From Valencia hispanica (Eukaryota; Chordata; Actinopteri; Cyprinodontiformes; Valenciidae): a stretch of 64,000 nucleotides of DNA. The DNA lies in assembly GCA_963556495.2 (NCBI GenBank), contig OY747716.1, forward strand, positions 33,508,318 to 33,572,317, given 5' to 3'. Position 1 is the first letter of the stretch. Every line of letters begins with the position of its first letter. Positions 48,400 through 61,564 of the stretch are shown here, piece by piece. A program made the translations under genes and the position numbers. The notes under the pieces are model-generated. The model was not told where the DNA came from. It searched no databases and saw only the letters and a program-made list of their open reading frames with translations.

Positions 48400-49975
48400 C
48401 TTGTGCACAGTGTTTGAAAAAAAAAAGTTTTAGACAGTAATTGAATGCCTGTTGTCTTTGTGAGAAGCATGTGTTTAATGTTTCATCTTTCATTGCAGAA
48501 CCACAATCTAACACTGAAAATTTTAGGAAAAAAAAAACATCCTTCAATTTAAATAATTCATTCAGTGGTGGGGAAAATACATGATTAGAAATAATTGTTT
48601 TTTAACACAATGACTCTCCAAAAGGAGGATGGACAGCAGAACATGTATTAAAGTATTCTATTTTTTTTTTTAATCACTGGTGACACATGTGGTGTCAACC
48701 CTTACAATATATGTAAAATAAATGTCATTTATCCATTTATGTAATACACACTTTTCTATTCTAAGTTGGTCACAGAGTTGAAAACCTTTTATTTAATCAT
48801 CTCTGACTTCCTGTTTCTCTTGGGTATAAATATGGCATCACAGAGAGGCCAGTTTCTCTTAGCCATGCCTTCACATGGGTAAAACAATAAAAAGAATCAA
48901 ATAAATTAAATGAAATAAATGTGTCTTTTCTTTCATTAGCCTCATGTTACACTGATAAATGTAGAAACATTGAACTTTTAATTTAACCACATTTATTTAG
49001 TAGGGAAAAAAACATTGAGTGGTGACTGTTTTTAACAAAGCCACTCGACAGAAGTGGAAAGACAAAAGACAAAAGCATATACAGTCAATAACTGTATATG
49101 TTTTTAACTACATCACTCATACCACAATAGTGGAAACTCTAACTATTTAAAAAAATATGTAACTGAAACCTTAATAATTTGTAATTTATAAATGTATACT
49201 TTACTATCCTGAGTTAGCCACAGAGTTTAGGACCTTTGTATTATTAATTGTTGACTTCTTGTTTCTCTGGGGTATAGAAATTATGTGACACAGGTCAATT
49301 TCTCTTAGTAACTCATCAAAATGTGTAAGACAATAAATACACTTTGACGAAATAAAACTTTTCTCACAGTTGCATAATTTAATACTGAAAACCTAAAAGG
49401 TTCAGACTTTAATTTGAGTTCATTTATTCAGGGAGCAAAAAATAAACATAAAGAAATCACTATTTTATTATAAATTACTATTCCAAATGGGAAAGACAAG
49501 AAAACATAGCATTAAAGTAAGGAAAATGTGTATTAAAAAGGCTAGTCGCCTAAATTTTCCCGTTACAAGTCTTCAATAATGAAAAGGTTTATAACAGCTG
49601 GAGCTGTGATACACAAGCCTGAACTCACACCAAAGGTAATCTTGCCACCATACACAGTGAACAGGATAGCAAGTGAGCTCTCTTTTAAAGAACTGCACCA
49701 AGGAGTGAGACCTTGTAGTCAACAAGTCTCCATAGCAACTATCCATTTTATTTTATTTTATCTTTTTGCAAGAATAACAGATGTAGAGGCTACTTACTGT
49801 AAATACGAAAAATAACTCCACAAGTGCATCCAGGTTGCATTCCAACAAAACAGTTTTCAAATCCTCTGTATCAGAGTTTATAATGATGCAAAACTATATT
49901 TTGTTTGAGAACATAAGGCAGTAAATTCATGCCTGTGGTCTTTCTAAGTAGCATGTGTTTAATGCAGGTTGCATC
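48400..49975. mobile_element. Cluster of Tc1-type relics in tandem
   Basis: Two related segments: GACTTCCTGTTTCTCTTGGG (48806 on) and GACTTCTTGTTTCTCTGGGG (49253 on), each followed by VxAGTTTCTCTTAG-type wording and an AATAAA, the leader of a fish Tc1 transposase gene. The block around GCATGTGTTTAATG appears near both ends (48466 and 49950). No transposase body remains. Confidence 0.5.
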
Positions 49976-50039
49976 CATATGCGGCCTCACTTCCCCACCT
50001 CCAACTCTGAAAATTATAAAGAAAAAAAACTGTCTTCCT

Positions 50040-50640
50040 TGACTGACCACGCCATCTCCTAACCAACTATGTTTGAGGTCAAAGTTCATTAAATCCCCTT
50101 GGCAACACCGCAGCAACAAGAAACAACGGTGTCTAGACAGGTCATGGTGCCCCCTCCCTTTCCCCAGCAGTGCCAACAGCCCCCCTCCCCTCCAATTCCT
50201 GGCTCCTTCCGGAAGGAGGTGTCATGGCAGCCAAGTACAGGGTAAATAGGGCATGGTGTAGGGGAGGGGGTGGCCTTTGGCCCGCATGGGGTCGCACATC
50301 CACCCTCCATTGATCAAAGATGAGGATCCTCCTCACCAGGACCTTGGTCAAAAGAAGGCAGGGTCAGGAGATGAACTCTGCGTTTCTGTAATCTAGATGT
50401 GTCCAGGTCCAATTGTTTCCTTTCATGGCCCAAAATGGACCCTTCCGGTGCTGCTGATTACATTAGGGAGGACCACCTTTTTTTCACACAGGGGCTCCCA
50501 GACAAAGAGGCTCTTCCGTGCTCCTCGCCATCTGGTCCGCAAAATAACAGAAAAGGTCCCAGGAAAGAAAAGAAAAAGGAAAGGGGGAAAAAAGCGCCCA
50601 GCAAGCATACAGCTTTAACTGAAAGGAACAATGTTTGAAT
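50040..50640. promoter_or_regulatory. Candidate conserved noncoding block
   Basis: The largest balanced, repeat-free stretch of the right half. Open frames on both strands overlap with no domain. Contains GTAATCTAGATG and CTGATTACATTAG homeodomain-type cores. Confidence 0.25.
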
Positions 50641-50847
50641 AGATGGGATGGCTGGACAGTTAAGCAAACATACAGTAAAGCCTCATGTTTAAGCGGAGAT
50701 TGGAAGCCAATCTACATTGACAAATAAAGCAGCATACGTGGGCTCCGATAAGTAGGTCTGTAAACAGAGCGATGTGCCACAGACACACACAAATACCACT
50801 GCCATGAAGGTATACAATCTTCATCAGGTTACAGTGAGCTATGACAT

Positions 50848-50980
50848 CAGTGTTGGTTCTTGCACAAATGGCACCCTGGATGAGCACCCTTTTTCACAAT
50901 ATTAGGATAAGACAAGATTTTATCAAAATCTTTTAGAAAACAAAAAAACAGTTTTGTTTCCACAAACAGGGTTCTGGTTT
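50848..50980. mobile_element. Left end of a third hAT-like family member
   Basis: CAGTGTTGGTTCTTGCAC and then ATGGCACCCTGGATGAGC repeat the wording of the 36364 element. The right end is not clear; it may lie near 51200 beyond the inserted tRNA-like repeat. Confidence 0.5.
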
Positions 50981-51115
50981 CGGGCTACACAGTGGAGCGT
51001 AGCACTGTTGCAGTAAGAAGGTCCTGGGTTCGAATCCTGGTCTGGGGTCTTTCTGTATGGAGTTTGCATGTTCTCCATGTGCATGTGTGGGTTTCTTCCG
51101 GGAATACGGGGATGG
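50980..51115 (+). repeat. tRNA-headed dispersed repeat
   Basis: Contains the internal promoter B-box GGTTCGAATCC (51027-51037) and the wording GAGTTTGCATGTTCTCC, found in many fish genomes as a dispersed repeat. Not a working tRNA gene: no acceptor stem can be folded. Confidence 0.6.
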
Positions 51116-52129
51116 TTTAAAATGTTTGAGACAGGTAAATCAGTAAAAATGTATCTGAGTAATTTGTTACACCCTATACACTTTGGCACCCTTTGCCCAT
51201 TGCATTCACATTCAAAAGTGTCCCTCAACTCAGCTTTACTTATTTAGCACTTTTCAAACACAAAGTCTTGAACAGACCAATTACAAATATAAAAAAGTAA
51301 TAGTAACAAAATATAGTGTTTTAGGACATTCCTACATGTCTGAACAACACCATCATATACAGTGACATTCAAAAAAGTAGAATATACCTTCTAACATCAA
51401 GCTTGTTAGTCAGATTAAAACTATCTTTTGTAAATAACCTTTAAATATTAAACATAATTTTTACTAAGCCCATATTTCTGTTTTAAAAACTGTTTTTATT
51501 AGTTTGATGTAATGTATCTTGATTTTATTAGCTGTAAGCAGAAAATCATCATAATTAACAAAAATAAAGGATTGAAAACCTTGCAAACCTGAACAATAAT
51601 AATACATTAAAGATGTACCATAAATTATGTTAAAACACTAAGATATCGAATTTTAAAAGAGAAAAAATGTATACAGTAAAAATCCAATAATTAGAGATGA
51701 TTCAAAATGTAGTACAAAAGTTCTGAAAAGTTCAGAGTTTCCTTTTATCAATTAATTTACAACATTAATTACTCACTCTATAGCCATCAGTTTGCAATTT
51801 GTACATCTCTTTGTGCTTTTCATGTTATTATTCTGTAATTGTTATGTACTTACAACACCTTTAATCTGATCTAAACCCTAATGTGTCCTCTGCTATTTGA
51901 CCAATGAAGCAGTTGATGTCAGATTCAAAACTCCCTAAAGTCAAGTGTTCAGCAAAAAAAGTCAGCATTTTAATACAAATTGAGATTATAATGTATTTCA
52001 AGACAAAATAAAATCATAATTACTACTTCTATACTCTCGGTGACTTATTTTGGTTCCACTTTTTGCAACTCTAACACAAGATCATTCTGAAGCACCTACA
52101 TTTTTTAGCAAGAGTTTAAAAATTATTCA

Positions 52130-52470
52130 TCTTTGAAAAGGAAAACCTGATGACTCCCCACTGCCCTCATTTGAAGATTATGTCCAATTTAAAATCCAGC
52201 ACATCTTTGTTGAGAGTGTAATAATGTGCTCTGCTCACTTCACTAACCTCCTTAAAAAGGTGCTCGTGTTCAACATGCAGTCACTGCAGGTGTGATACCC
52301 TGAGTCATATTGCAACACAAATATATAACCTGGGATTTCTAAAGCTTTATTTAGCTAATGCTTGATTATGTGCTCTGCTGTGCATGGCCCGCTTTTTTCT
52401 CTCAGTTTGAGCTCAGAAGAAAATTTGGGGAATAAACAACCTCATTAGTGACATTAGCCCTTGTTCTTGA
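52130..52470. promoter_or_regulatory. Candidate conserved noncoding block
   Basis: Repeat-free, with TTAGCTAATGCTTGATTATG and CCTCATTAGTGAC homeodomain cores. Compositional evidence only. Confidence 0.28.
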
Positions 52471-53079
52471 ATGGTTTTGTTAGGAAGAAAGGTGGATGTG
52501 CAGCACTGGTGAGGAAACTCTGATAAGTCACGCTCTATATATCTGCAACTGTGATATCTTCTAAAAAAAATGTTTTATAAATGTATTGGATTCCAAAAGA
52601 TTTGCAAAACTTAAAATCTACTGGCCAACAGCCAGTCCTAATATTGTTTATTTTTGTCACATTTCCACCTGCACCCAGCAGGATTACCGTTGTAACTTAT
52701 CACCAACTCAGAATTTTTTTTATAAACAAATGCACATATTCAAGGTTTTAGATTTCAAAAGGAGTGGAAGATTTAAAGAAATCCGCTTTGCAGGGACAAA
52801 AATGCTTAAATTAATGATAAGATACTTGCATGTTTTTGGTAGATAAAAAATAACCCAGAATATCTGCGGTGCAAAAAAGACAATACTTTGACGTTGGTTT
52901 TATCGGCGCTTCACAGACATTCAGTAAAAATACATTTAAGTGAGCGATCCTAATAAAACAGCATGGAAATTCATAACATGTACATTTTGAATACCTTAAC
53001 TAACTTAATACATCTTTGTTGTTTTTGTTTTACTTTTATCTAAAAGCAAAAATTTAAGAATGAATGCATCCTCCACATT

Positions 53080-54480
53080 TATTGACATCCCCAGTCAAGA
53101 TGTACAAAAAGCCTTGAAATTTTTTTATATTTTATTGCAGCAGCATGATCTTACACAGAAGAGTTTAGAAACTCCAACCTTTAATTTTAGTACATTTACT
53201 TGTACATTTACTCGAACTTGTGGAATAAAAAATCCCTTGTTATGAAATAATTATTTTAAACAAAATCAGTGGCCCCCTCCCCACTTTTGATGCCTCTAAC
53301 AACTGCTATAAAGCATTTTTGTAATTTTTTTTTGTATATTAAGGTAATCAATGTCAATAAACATTTACTAAGTTAGCCACAATGTTGTGCTTCCCTAATA
53401 TTCCTTCAAAACGGGAAGGACAACAGCACATGCATTTCATATAGGCCAGATGGGTGTTGATCTTCATGAATCTGAAAATAATGCTAAAAAGAAATAGCAA
53501 TTCTTCAAATCTTGCCATTTACAGTCAGAATCATGGCTGAAATCTGTTAAACAACCAGAAAAACAAAGTGAACAAGGACACATATTTAACTTGCCACCAT
53601 GCAGAAGGAGGAAGATGGTGAGGGAGATAATAAAAAAAAAAACTCAAGCAGTAGCAATGAGAGGAACTTTAGGGTCACAAAGTGACTTTAACAAGAAATT
53701 CTCCATCAAAAAATACATTTAAAACTGTAAATCTCTAAAACAGATATCAACTAAAAATGGGAAGCTATTTAAGAAAATCTGTTACACACTGTGTTACACA
53801 GTCCAAAATGGTCAGACATCACAATTCTGCAAGGTAATTTGAAAAAAATGGGTGAAATCAACTGATTTTCTGCAGCTGGGTTTTTTTTTTGACAGCTATA
53901 TCCTGGGTAATTAGAAATTAGCAGCAGTGTCTTAAAATACCTGCTTGAACACATGACAACAAGCTCCTCTCATCCCTGTTGTAACTGCAGCAGCATCCTG
54001 ATGTGTTCATCTGTTTACAGAGGAAGAAGTTTTAATGCATAACAATATGCAAAACATAATTGAAAGAGGGTACACTTTAGATGACTGGCTTCTGTTTCAT
54101 GAGATTAAGAAGTCCAATCAAAGCCTGGTTATATGGACTTACATACATTCAAACTACACTTTAATCTGTGTAAACATGACAGCTGCAGATTTTCACTTCC
54201 TTTTGTACCCTCTTTGTAAAAAAGAAACCTCTCTCACATTTATTCAAGTGTATTAGTGTTTTGTGTTGCAATTATTGCCAAAAACAGCCAGATAAAAGGC
54301 ATATGCAGCAACAATGTGCACAGAATGGCAGACAAGCAAGGGTGAAAATATTTATATTTATTAGTACATTTGGTCAAGGTGCACAAAAAGCCTTTAACTA
54401 ATGCCTCTTTTATTGCAGCAACATAATTTCACAAAGAAAAATTTAAGCAGATCTGTAACTGAGTTTCAGATATATTTTGT
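53080..54480. repeat. Decayed repeat pair, Tc1-related
   Basis: The blocks at about 53090-53170 and 54370-54450 share the order GTACAAAAAGCCTT / GCACAAAAAGCCTT, then TTTTATTGCAGCAGCAT / TTTTATTGCAGCAACAT, then ACACAGAAGA / CACAAAGAAA. They are diverged copies of one dispersed element. Confidence 0.5.
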
Positions 54481-54519
54481 TCTACTTCCCTGGTCATCTT
54501 CCTCACAGTGTGCTTGGTG

Positions 54520-57515
54520 GTGGGATTAACTTGAGTCCTTGTCTAGCCTGTTTCAAAACAGTCAGATGTTTTAGCCTGCTTAATTATTGATCTGACTGTA
54601 GATATAGTGTAGGTAGTGAAAGCATAGGTGAGTATCTTTTTTCTTGTAGTACTATCCTGACCTAAAAAAACAACATACATTCCTCTGACTTAAGTGGTAT
54701 GTTCTCGTGTTACCCATTTTAAAAGGTGGCTAAAAAAATATTTACATCCCTGAGAAACAGGATCTCACATATAACCTTTTAAAGGTTCTTAGTCTGATCA
54801 TCTTAAAAAAGAAAGTAAGATTACAGAAAAATGCTTTGATCACATTTACTACTATAGGAATTGTTTGAAGGAATTGTTCTTTTTCACACCTGTGAGTTTG
54901 TTAAACATAACTATTTTTAATGTGGGATTTTTTAAGTACATCAATAAATGTGCTCAAATTAAAGGGTGGATTTTTTTTAGTGTGAGATAATACTGCAACA
55001 AAATACAATTTTATTTTATTCAAATGTATTTATTGACTTTACTTCTTTTTTAAGTGGACATGAGAATTTATCCTCTGTGTCACATCCTATCTATAATACA
55101 GGGAAACAAAAAGTCATGGATTTCTAATTGAAAGTTATTCTATACCGTGACTAACTTAGAATGCTAAGTGACTAATTACATAACTTCTTCTGTTATATTT
55201 ATTTCACAGAAAAAGTTATAGGTGCCACCAATTTAAAAGATTGTTTCATTTTAAGACAATTGGTACACTTTTACCTAAGGTAGGCATGAGGCGGTTACTA
55301 GCAAAAAATGTTATGAAGGTTTGTAAAAAGTTAGAATTGTCTGTCATACCCTTCCTTGAGTTTCAAATCATTTTAATGACTTTTAACGAAAGGAGTCAGA
55401 GAAACTGTATGAATCATAGAGCAGCCTAGAATTGCCCCTCCCCAACCTGGCTATGCACTGATGGTCAGCTAACTGAAAAAAAGCTAAAAAAAAAATGTTT
55501 CCCCTATTTTGCAAGAAAGAAAAATTGCTTCTGTTTCTCTATAATAAGCAGAGTTTCAATAAATGTATGATATTCTAAGTAGTTTTTGTTTTGATCTGTA
55601 TCAAACTATCAAGATAATATTTTGAAAACATTGATATGCCAGTAACATGTAACATGTTATTTGTACATGTCACTGTGCTATTTTATTTCAACAGCGGTGA
55701 GAATAATTGTTGATATTTCCTGTTTAAAGGGAAAAAAAGCAACCGTTTTTACTCAAGGTTATACTGAGGCTCTCAAGACAGCCGAATGTGTAATCAGGGA
55801 TGCTCACAAACACATGCTGTATACTGCTTAAAACATCAAATATAATAATATATAATATTATAAGCCAAATTTCTTTGAGCTTTCTGTGCCGTTGCACCTT
55901 TTAAAAGTATAACATCATTCTCGATGCACACAGGTGACTTAACTGTTTTGAATTTCATGAACTGTTTTGCATGTTTTGCAAGTGGCAGTGTAAATATATT
56001 TGGTGCAGTCACAGCCAAAAATGAAGCAAACCCAAGCACAGGCATACAGTACTTACTTAACAATGCATCTGGGGTCTAGTCCCACACCCTAATAACCCCC
56101 AACCCACTGAACCCCCCACCCCACCCCCTAAAAAAAAGAAGAAATTTAAATTAGCACGAAAAAGAGTTACAAGAAGCACATAATCTCCTACTGGGGATCA
56201 GAATAAAACACCTGAAGAATACCCTCCAGTTAATCAAACAGTAGAATAAAGTCTAGAAAATAAAGATCCTTTCTACACAGTTTTCTCTTTGCTGTTATCT
56301 CACTGAAGAGCTTCCCACACGTTTTGCAGTCAATGCATCAATGTTCAGTCAATCTCACAATCATTTCCATTTTGCTTTTGATCCTTTCATGTATTTATTT
56401 TATTTAAAGCTAAACTAATGAACAATAAGCATCTAAAGTCTAACCCACAAAGGAGTTATTGCGCATATGTGTGGTGGGGGTTGCACAGACAACAGATCAG
56501 CGTCACAACAGTGTTAAAGTGAGTGCGACATGTAAAGAGGGCAGGTGGGGCCAGTCAAGTGAAGTACATGTGCATAGTCCCAGTCTGTAATGTCTGAACT
56601 ACATAATTAGATATTTTTCCTTGGCGATCTTCAAATTATGTCATCAGGACTTATGGAGAACTCATTAGTCAGTGTAGCAAACAAACTGGAAATAGCTCTC
56701 AATCCTTTGGAGACATGCAAAACGTGTTCCAGGGAGGAACTGGAATCACTGTGTGAAACCAACAAGAACCAACATGACACCTGGCATTTTACAGTTCAGA
56801 GTGGGTTTGTTGCACGCTGCTAAGCACAATGGTGACGAATGCTTCTTAATTGTACAGGTTTGAGTGTACTCACAGAAATCACATACAGCTGTCCAGAAAA
56901 TGCTACAACCCTGAATATTTTTTAATTAATTGTTTTATTTGTATACAGGTTTAACCTAAATAATCTTTTAGAGTCTACAAACATTAAAGATTTCAAAAAC
57001 AGAAGATTAATCTAAAGAAAATTATGATTTTTTTAGACTTTCAGAACTATTAAAAAAACATAAAAGCAATTTCATGCCAGTGAAGGTGTTGTCCTGCATA
57101 GGTTTTTTCACAAAGTAACATCTAAATAAACAAAAAATGTATAAGTTATGTAAGTATTTTTTTTATATATTTTGTATTGCATCATGAGCCAGATGTTGAA
57201 AAAATTGCTCTAGGACGGACTAGTGCAAATCACAAAATAAACGATATCAAGAAGAAAGAATCTTATGTGTGTAAAATATCTTAGAGAGCAGCCAGGAAGT
57301 TTAAGCTTGGGTGCAAATGGGTTCTTCAAACACTCATAAACCGTCTACGTCAAATTAGTTACAAAGATCCTGACGATAAACTGAATAAAAAGACACATAG
57401 CCATATTTTTCTCACCGTCTGAAGTTAAATCAGACCAAACTTCTCTAGTTTTAAGTCAAGCAGAATTACCTAAATGAATTCTATTTGCTAAATGCTACAA
57501 TAATGAGCGAAAGAA
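54520..57515. other. Intergenic, nothing recognised
   Basis: A+T-rich with short open frames. 56638-56823 contains no known domain. No RNA gene seen. Confidence 0.55.
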
Positions 57516-57698
57516 TATCTCAGAGATTTATAACCTCTTCAAAATCAGAAGTTTTCATACAGATTGATAAAACAATCAAGGAAAGTCCTGATGATGTCAC
57601 ATCTTTGGAAACTTCTGATAGGTTGACAGGCACTTTAAACTTAATTTGAGGCACATATATGGATGTAATTTAAGGCCACACGTGGAACAAACTGCTTT

Positions 57699-57990
57699 GG
57701 TAAATGGCCTGTAATTGTATATTGCTTTATCTAGTCCCGAGGACCCCAAAGTGCTTTACACTACATTTAGTCTTTTACCCATTCACGCACCGGTGACGGT
57801 GAGCTACATTGTAGCCACAGCTGTCCTGGGGTACGGTGAAAGAAGCGAGGCTGTCGAACACTGGTGCCATCGGGCCCTCTGACCACCAACAGTATGTCTT
57901 GCCCAAGGACACAACGACCAGGGGAGAGGGGGGGTTTCGAACCTGCAACCCTCCAGTTACAGGACGAGCTCCTACCTCCTAAACCATGGT
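57699..57990 (-). repeat. SINE inserted in the Tc1 leader
   Basis: On the minus strand: A-box TGGTTTAGGAGGTAGG, B-box GGTTCGAAACC, core CTTGGGCAAGACATACTG and tail GTAAAGCACTTTGGGGTCCT. Same family and full architecture as the split copy at 4764-5797. Confidence 0.7.
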
Positions 57991-58099
57991 CTACTTACTT
58001 GTTTGAAACAATGGGAAAGTCAAACGAAATCAGCCAAGAAATCAGGAAGAGAATTGTAGAGCTGAACAAATATGGTTCATCCTGGGGAACAATTTCCAG

Positions 58100-58893
58100 T
58101 AGGGCTGTAAAGTCCTAGTCGACTGGTCGACTTATTGGTCGATGCGTTCTGAGTCGACCAAAATTCTGATTGGTCGATTTTAATCCATGTTAATTTTTGA
58201 AATTTGATTGGACAAGAGACATTCCATGAGAGCTGATCGGTGCTGATGTTAGAATAGGCTACAACAGCGCTGCCTCTCGAGTGATATTGCTTTAAGAGTC
58301 TACAGGGAGATCGAAGAACGTCCACGTTATTGAACGTGCTGTGGCTTCAGTGCTTAATTTGTAAATCATTAGCTGCCGGAACGCAAAGTACATGACAGCG
58401 CAGGCATGATCAGAGACGCGCACAGGTCCCGGAACGCAGTAAATTGTAGCGGGGAAAAAAACGTGTAAAAACATGATGTGGGCCTTACAGGCCTGAATGT
58501 TTTAAATATTGTAATGTTCTCTGATAGATGCAGACAATGGTTGTAATCGAATGCTTTAATGCTGACTGCTGTTGGCCGCAATCACGCCATACGAAACAGT
58601 AATCAAAAGAACTCTCACATAAACCGGTTGTCTGTCTAGCTCCATTTACAGACACACACCAGTTCCCCTGCACTCAACTGCGGAATCCCCCGCGCGCAGC
58701 CTGCAGAACAGTGCCCCACCCTCCTGAACAGTGCAACAACACTAACGCATAATCTTGGCATAAACCATTACATATATAAATCTGAGCTTACAAAAAATAA
58801 AACACACATTCCACAGCATTACAATCTCGGGATTTAGTCTATGAATGCCTGCGCATATTATTATTTTATTTAATAAATTTAAAATAGTTTTTT

Positions 58894-58925
<32 letters not shown>

Positions 58926-59547
58926 CATATAATATTATTTTATACATGAGAGGGGTGCCGGATCAGCCAAAATAGGTCAGAATCAACAGGTGGGGGATCC
59001 TGTTCAGGCAGGATCCGGCTCAAATTAAGCCCTGTGTGGCTTGCTGAATATTTTTGTTCAGCGTTTACTACAGTGAGTCCTCTACCATGTCAAAGACATC
59101 GGCAGTGTGGCAGAATTTGGTTGATTACAGCCCTATTTATTTTGTTTCATTTTATTGCTAATAATAACGAACATATGGTTCCCTTTTTTATTGTGCAGAT
59201 TTATTTCTGTTTACTGGATTTGGTCGGGTTTTAAATTTTTTTATTTTATTGCCTAATGCGCAATTGCACCGTGCCCACAGTCTTTGTTTTGAGCCCAATG
59301 CACAGCTTTATTCCGTTAGTACTTGTCTTGATCAGGCATGTTTAATAAAGATAATTTTCCCTGAATTGCCTTGCCGTGTAGTGTAATTGCAGTAATCATG
59401 GCATATTATATTGCGCAGATGCACGTAATGCAAAATGCTGTCAGAGCACCACAACCCCCCACCCCACCCCCCGCAAATTAGTCGATTTTTGGTTGGAATT
59501 TCAGGGTTTCAGTCGACCAAGAAATTCTTTGGTTGATTACAGCCCTA
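58100..59547. mobile_element. hAT element inserted in the Tc1 transposase
   Basis: Perfect 8-bp target duplication ATTTCCAG at 58092-58099 and 59548-59555. Terminal repeats TAGGGCTGTAAAG and, inverted, TAGGGCTGTAATC, with TCGACT wording just inside each end. 1448 bp. The internal open frames are short, with no recognised transposase, so it is probably non-autonomous. Confidence 0.92.
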
Positions 59548-60139
59548 ATTTCCAGATGCTTGAAGGTCCTCCGTTCAGATAACAATACGTAAGTATAGAC
59601 ATGATATTACTATCCAATGGAAATGGGTTCCATGTCCCAGAAATGAGCGTTTTTTTGTCCGAAATCTACAAATCAGCCCCAGAACAAAAGCCAAAGACGG
59701 TGTGAAGATGGTGGCTTAAGCTAGTAAGACAGTGTCATTATACACAGTGAAATGTTCTGTACCAACATGGGCTGAAAGACTATTCAGCAAGGAGGAAGCC
59801 ATTACTCCAAAAAAAAACTAAAAAAGCCAGAGTGCAGTTTGCAAATGCACACAGGGACAAAGACCTTTATTTTTGGAGACATGTCCTGTGGTCTGATGAA
59901 ACTAAAGTGGAACTTTTTGGCCATAATGACCATTGTTATATTTGGAGGAAAAAGATGGTTAGCCTGGGAACACCATCCCAACTGTAAAGTAGGGTTGTGA
60001 CAGCATCATGCTATTGTGAGAAACTTGTGGAAGGAAAACCAAATTGTGTAACCCAAGTCACACAGCTAAAAGGCTTTGCTACCAAATACTGAGGTAATGT
60101 ATGTAAACTTCTGATTTTGAAGGCATTAATAAATAGATC

Positions 60140-60870
60140 TCTAACTATTTTTTCTCTCTCGTTATTGAGGTATACTGTACTTTTTGTGAATGCACTCACT
60201 ACCTGATGTAATAGTGGAGTGGTTGAGCCGCCCGTAAGAATTTGAACTTTTGTGTGATGTCCTGCTACATTTTCTCACTCGATTTTCCTGACACACCATA
60301 AGGAGCCTTGCTGACAACGGCCTTTACATTTTTCCATTATAGTTTTAAAAAAACAATCAAAGATGGAAAATAACACAACCTCCAATTGATTGTAAATTAT
60401 ATTACAATGAACCATGTCCTTTTAATTTCTTTGAAACATTGTACAGCTGAAATGCATTTGATGCAGAGATCGCTGTGCAAAAACAAAATATTGTCCACAG
60501 TCCCTGGCTTTATCAGTGTTCTCTGTTCCTGAATCGTAAATCCAGCTGCAGAAAAACCTTTCTCTGGCAGCACAGGATGCCTAGATAGCGAGAATATTCT
60601 ACTGTCAGCAAACTGGGGGAATATTCTGGCATGCTCTCTCCACAAACACAATATATCAACACGATTCTTTTTGGGAGCCTTAAAGAGATTCTTTTTGGGA
60701 GCCTTTTTCCCCAAAATAAACGTAACAATAGCCTTTTTATTTGACCATTTATGACTCAAACATCTCCTGGTGAGCATACTGACACCTTGTCAGCTCACAG
60801 TGGGTGCACCTATAAGCCTGTATCATATTTTTCCTATTTTCTGGATTTTCTGGTCGGATTTTTCACGCGC
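60140..60870. other. Intergenic, nothing recognised
   Basis: The 126-codon minus-strand frame (60397-60777) has no domain. It includes a 24-bp direct duplication at 60663-60705. Confidence 0.5.
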
Positions 60871-60958
60871 TGTCTGTGAATGTGACGTCAAGCGCGTTCA
60901 TGTTAAACGTTTCAGATCACTCTGCCACCACCGCTAGTCAGCACTCGCAAGCAGTGCA

Positions 60959-61165
60959 ATGGATTGTGCAAATACACAGAAGAGACCCAGGACAACTCTG
61001 ACACCAACAGTAACTCCACATAAGACTAAAAAAGTTAAACCCCTGACAAGTGCCCGAAAAAGATTCAAGATTGAGAGCGACCTGCGTACGAGCGCGCGCT
61101 GTGAGAGCGAGCAGAAAGGAAGAGCAGTTCCGTTTTTTGGCCACAGGTGTCAGTCGCGAGTTTAA
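60959..61165 (+). other. Short basic open frame in a CpG-rich patch
   Basis: 69 codons, lysine/arginine-rich (KRPRTTL, ARKRFKIESD). The patch 60870-61160 is CpG-rich with AGCGCGCGCTG. Could be the first exon of a decayed transposon gene. Family not recognised. Confidence 0.2.
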
Positions 61166-61564
61166 AAATTCAGAAAATTGCATATAGTCTCTTTAAACAA
61201 ACAAAAGTATTACATAAATATTTTTTCACCCGCAGTAAAGAAACTTCAGCCAGACCCAGGAAATTTAATTCATGTATTTTTCTATCTTGAAACGGGTACC
61301 AGTGACACTGCAGGATTCTGCCCTGAGCGTGTTTGCATAGGGGCTAGTCTTTTAAAACCTTGACGTATCCACTGCAAAGAACGCATCTGCGCAGAAAGAG
61401 ACTATGACTGTATAAGAAAGTGCAGTGGAATAATTGAAATAGTCCGTTCAGATACTGATTATGTGGAAATTGTGCTGGGAGCCCAAGTGGATGTTAGATC
61501 TGCACTGGTAAGAAATTCTGCATTAGGTTTATAAAAGTGGTGGGGACAAACCCATCAATCATAA

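Larger units (their letters stand above)
57530..60130 (+). mobile_element. Tc1 element of Sleeping Beauty/Tdr1 type, broken by two insertions
   Basis: The terminal-repeat match CTTCAAAATCAGAAGTTT (57537 on) returns inverted at 60105-60122. Transposase starts MGKSNEISQEIRKRIVEL at 58010, is cut at 58100 by a hAT element, and resumes after it at 59548 with ATGCTTGAAGGTCC. Later fragments include TGGTCTGATGAAACTAAAGT (DDE first Asp region). The C-terminal part is deleted. Ends are approximate. Confidence 0.8.
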
